Shown here: piece by piece, positions 12,103 to 13,302 of the stretch
How positions within the stretch are numbered: position 1 is the stretch's first letter
Layout of the letters: each line of letters opens with the position of its first letter
Origin: Sedimentisphaerales bacterium
Lineage (GTDB): Bacteria; Planctomycetota; Phycisphaerae; Sedimentisphaerales; Anaerobacaceae
DNA length: 13,302 nt
NCBI GenBank assembly: GCA_016933985.1
Contig: JAFGTU010000518.1
Span: 1-13,302, forward strand
Direction of reading: 5' to 3'
Notes under the pieces: generated by a model
The model's input: only the letters and a program-made list of their open reading frames with translations
Told to the model about the DNA's origin: nothing
The model's database searches: none
Translations under genes and position numbers: made by a program

Positions 12103-13302
12103 TTAGACCTTCATTTCGAGCGGTCCCCAGCCGTTTCGTTGCTGGCGCCAGGCGAGGTCGTTAATCTTTGGGTCGCTGGTGATCTTGCCGGCTTCGTCGA
12201 GCTCGAGCTTCTTTCCAGCGCGGGCGCAGAGGTTTCCGAGCTGGATATTGGCTGTCATTGGGCCGGAATAGCCGAAGTTGGACTGGCTGAACTCGCGGGG
12301 CTTCTCGCCCTTGCAGGCCATGAAGAATTCCTGGTGATGGCCGGGGGAGCGTTCGAGGAGCTTTTCGGGCCGTCCGAACTCTCTTCGCCTGGCATCGGGG
12401 ATGAGTTGCGTGCTGTCCCAGTAATCACCGTTGACGAGCATTTTGCCCTTTGTGCCGATGACGAGATTTCCGGTTCTGGGCAGCTCGCGGCCATCGACTT
12501 TTAGCTCCTCGGGATTCTCGGGCATGAAGGGCTTTCCGTCTGCTTTGTTGCCCTCGTACCAGTATGTAGTGAATCCGAGTCGGCCGTCTTTTGCGCGGTA
12601 TGTGCACTTGACGACCATACCGGACGGGAACTGGTCCTTGACGGGTCCTGTCATAATGACCGGCTCGGCGGTTGCGGCGTAGCCCGGCTTCATGATCGAA
12701 TAGATTCCGTCGGTGGTATGACAGGCCATATCGCCCAGCGCCCCGGAGCCGAAATCGACGAAGCCCCGCCAATTGAAGGAATGGTAAACACCCTTCTTGA
12801 AAGGTCTCATCGCGGCCGGGCCGATCCAGGCCTCCCAGTCGAGTGTATCGGGGATGGGATCGGACCCCTCGGGCCGGTCTCCGCCCTGGGGCCAGACCGG
12901 TCGATTCGTCCAGGTGTGAAACTCGGTGATATCGCCGATTGCACCGGCCTTAACGTATTCGTAGGCAGTCCTCCATCCATCGCCGGCGTGGCCCTGGTTG
13001 CCCATCTGGGTAACGACCTTGGGATTCTTTGCGTAGGCTGCGGCGAGGAGCTGTGCCTCGCGAACCGACCAGGTCAGGGGCTTTTCGGTGTAGCAGTGAA
13101 TCCCCATAGAAACGGCGGTCATCGAGGGTGCGAAATGGCTGTGGTCCGGGGTGGCCACGAAGACGACATCGAGGTCCTTGCCGTGCTTTTCGAATACCTT
13201 GCGCCAGTCCTGATAGCCGACGGCATTCTCCCAGCCTTTCTTGTCGAGGACTCCGCCCCAGCGGCCCTTATCAACTTCGGCGAAGGCGATGCACTGAAGG
13301 CC
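12103..13302 (-). CDS. Gfo/Idh/MocA family oxidoreductase, N-terminus beyond the window
   Basis: An NAD(P)-dependent oxidoreductase family acting mostly on sugars and related polyols; the substrate here is unknown. The frame is open from the right edge (GLQCIAFAEVDKGRWG...) to TAA at 12105-12103, giving 399 visible residues. A GTG at 13158 is internal, not the start, because the family's Rossmann fold continues upstream of it. Visible motifs: VVFVATPDHSHF at the end of the nucleotide-binding half, EKP at about 73-75 with the conserved lysine, and GALGDMACHTTDG at about 188-199 with the usual histidine. FHTWTNRPVWPQG and the C-terminal NGWGPLEMKV match planctomycete members, which often carry a twin-arginine signal; that part is off the window. 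A terminator follows at 11953-11988. Confidence 0.92.
   Translation of the reverse strand, partial: GLQCIAFAEVDKGRWGGVLDKKGWENAVGYQDWRKVFEKHGKDLDVVFVATPDHSHFAPSMTAVSMGIHCYTEKPLTWSVREAQLLAAAYAKNPKVVTQMGNQGHAGDGWRTAYEYVKAGAIGDITEFHTWTNRPVWPQGGDRPEGSDPIPDTLDWEAWIGPAAMRPFKKGVYHSFNWRGFVDFGSGALGDMACHTTDGIYSIMKPGYAATAEPVIMTGPVKDQFPSGMVVKCTYRAKDGRLGFTTYWYEGNKADGKPFMPENPEELKVDGRELPRTGNLVIGTKGKMLVNGDYWDSTQLIPDARRREFGRPEKLLERSPGHHQEFFMACKGEKPREFSQSNFGYSGPMTANIQLGNLCARAGKKLELDEAGKITSDPKINDLAWRQQRNGWGPLEMKV

Noticed and set aside
12103..13158. GTG at 13158 as true start of the oxidoreductase
   Set aside because: The frame stays open to the window edge with family-like sequence, and the Rossmann fold needs the upstream part.

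Overview
The window looks like a chromosomal piece of a Planctomycetota bacterium, most likely from the Phycisphaerae side of the phylum. This is inferred from gene style. There is an ECF sigma factor overlapped by a single-pass membrane partner of a planctomycete type, and there are zinc-ribbon membrane proteins. A PhoPQ-related (PqaA-like) secreted protein ends in a dockerin-like tail, and a Gfo/Idh/MocA oxidoreductase is present. Non-coding repeats resemble those common in planctomycete genomes. No rRNA, tRNA or CRISPR array was seen.

Layout from left to right. (1) 1-321, minus: the N-terminal part of a type III pantothenate kinase (coaX), running off the left edge. (2) 667-1947 and 2224-3063, plus: two zinc-ribbon membrane proteins whose leaders and first ~40 codons are near-copies of each other but whose remainders differ; the second has lost the ATG used by the first. 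(3) 3695-5391, plus: ECF sigma factor and membrane partner, overlapping by 4 bases and followed by a rho-independent terminator at 5421-5453. (4) 5469-6464, minus: Obg GTPase. (5) 6465-7431: about 1 kb of non-coding tandem and dispersed repeats with 7- and 8-base periods. (6) 7702-9783, plus: a retron-like cassette. (7) 9784-10136: hairpins and dispersed-repeat text. (8) 10137-11738, minus: the PqaA-like secreted protein. (9) 12103-13302, minus: a Gfo/Idh/MocA oxidoreductase running off the right edge.

The most interesting part is the retron-like cassette. An extended -10 promoter precedes about 400 bases of densely hairpinned, probably non-coding DNA. Three genes follow in the same direction: an 86-residue unknown protein (charged helices, then a short hydrophobic C-terminal helix), a 110-residue Xre-type HTH protein, and a 319-residue reverse transcriptase. 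The RT carries the retron hallmarks NAxxH and VTG and an intact YVDD. The HTH and RT genes overlap by 20 bases. My reading is a tripartite retron, probably anti-phage, in which the small protein or the small protein plus HTH is the effector module. The RT call is strong, the RNA boundaries are uncertain, and the small protein's function is unknown.
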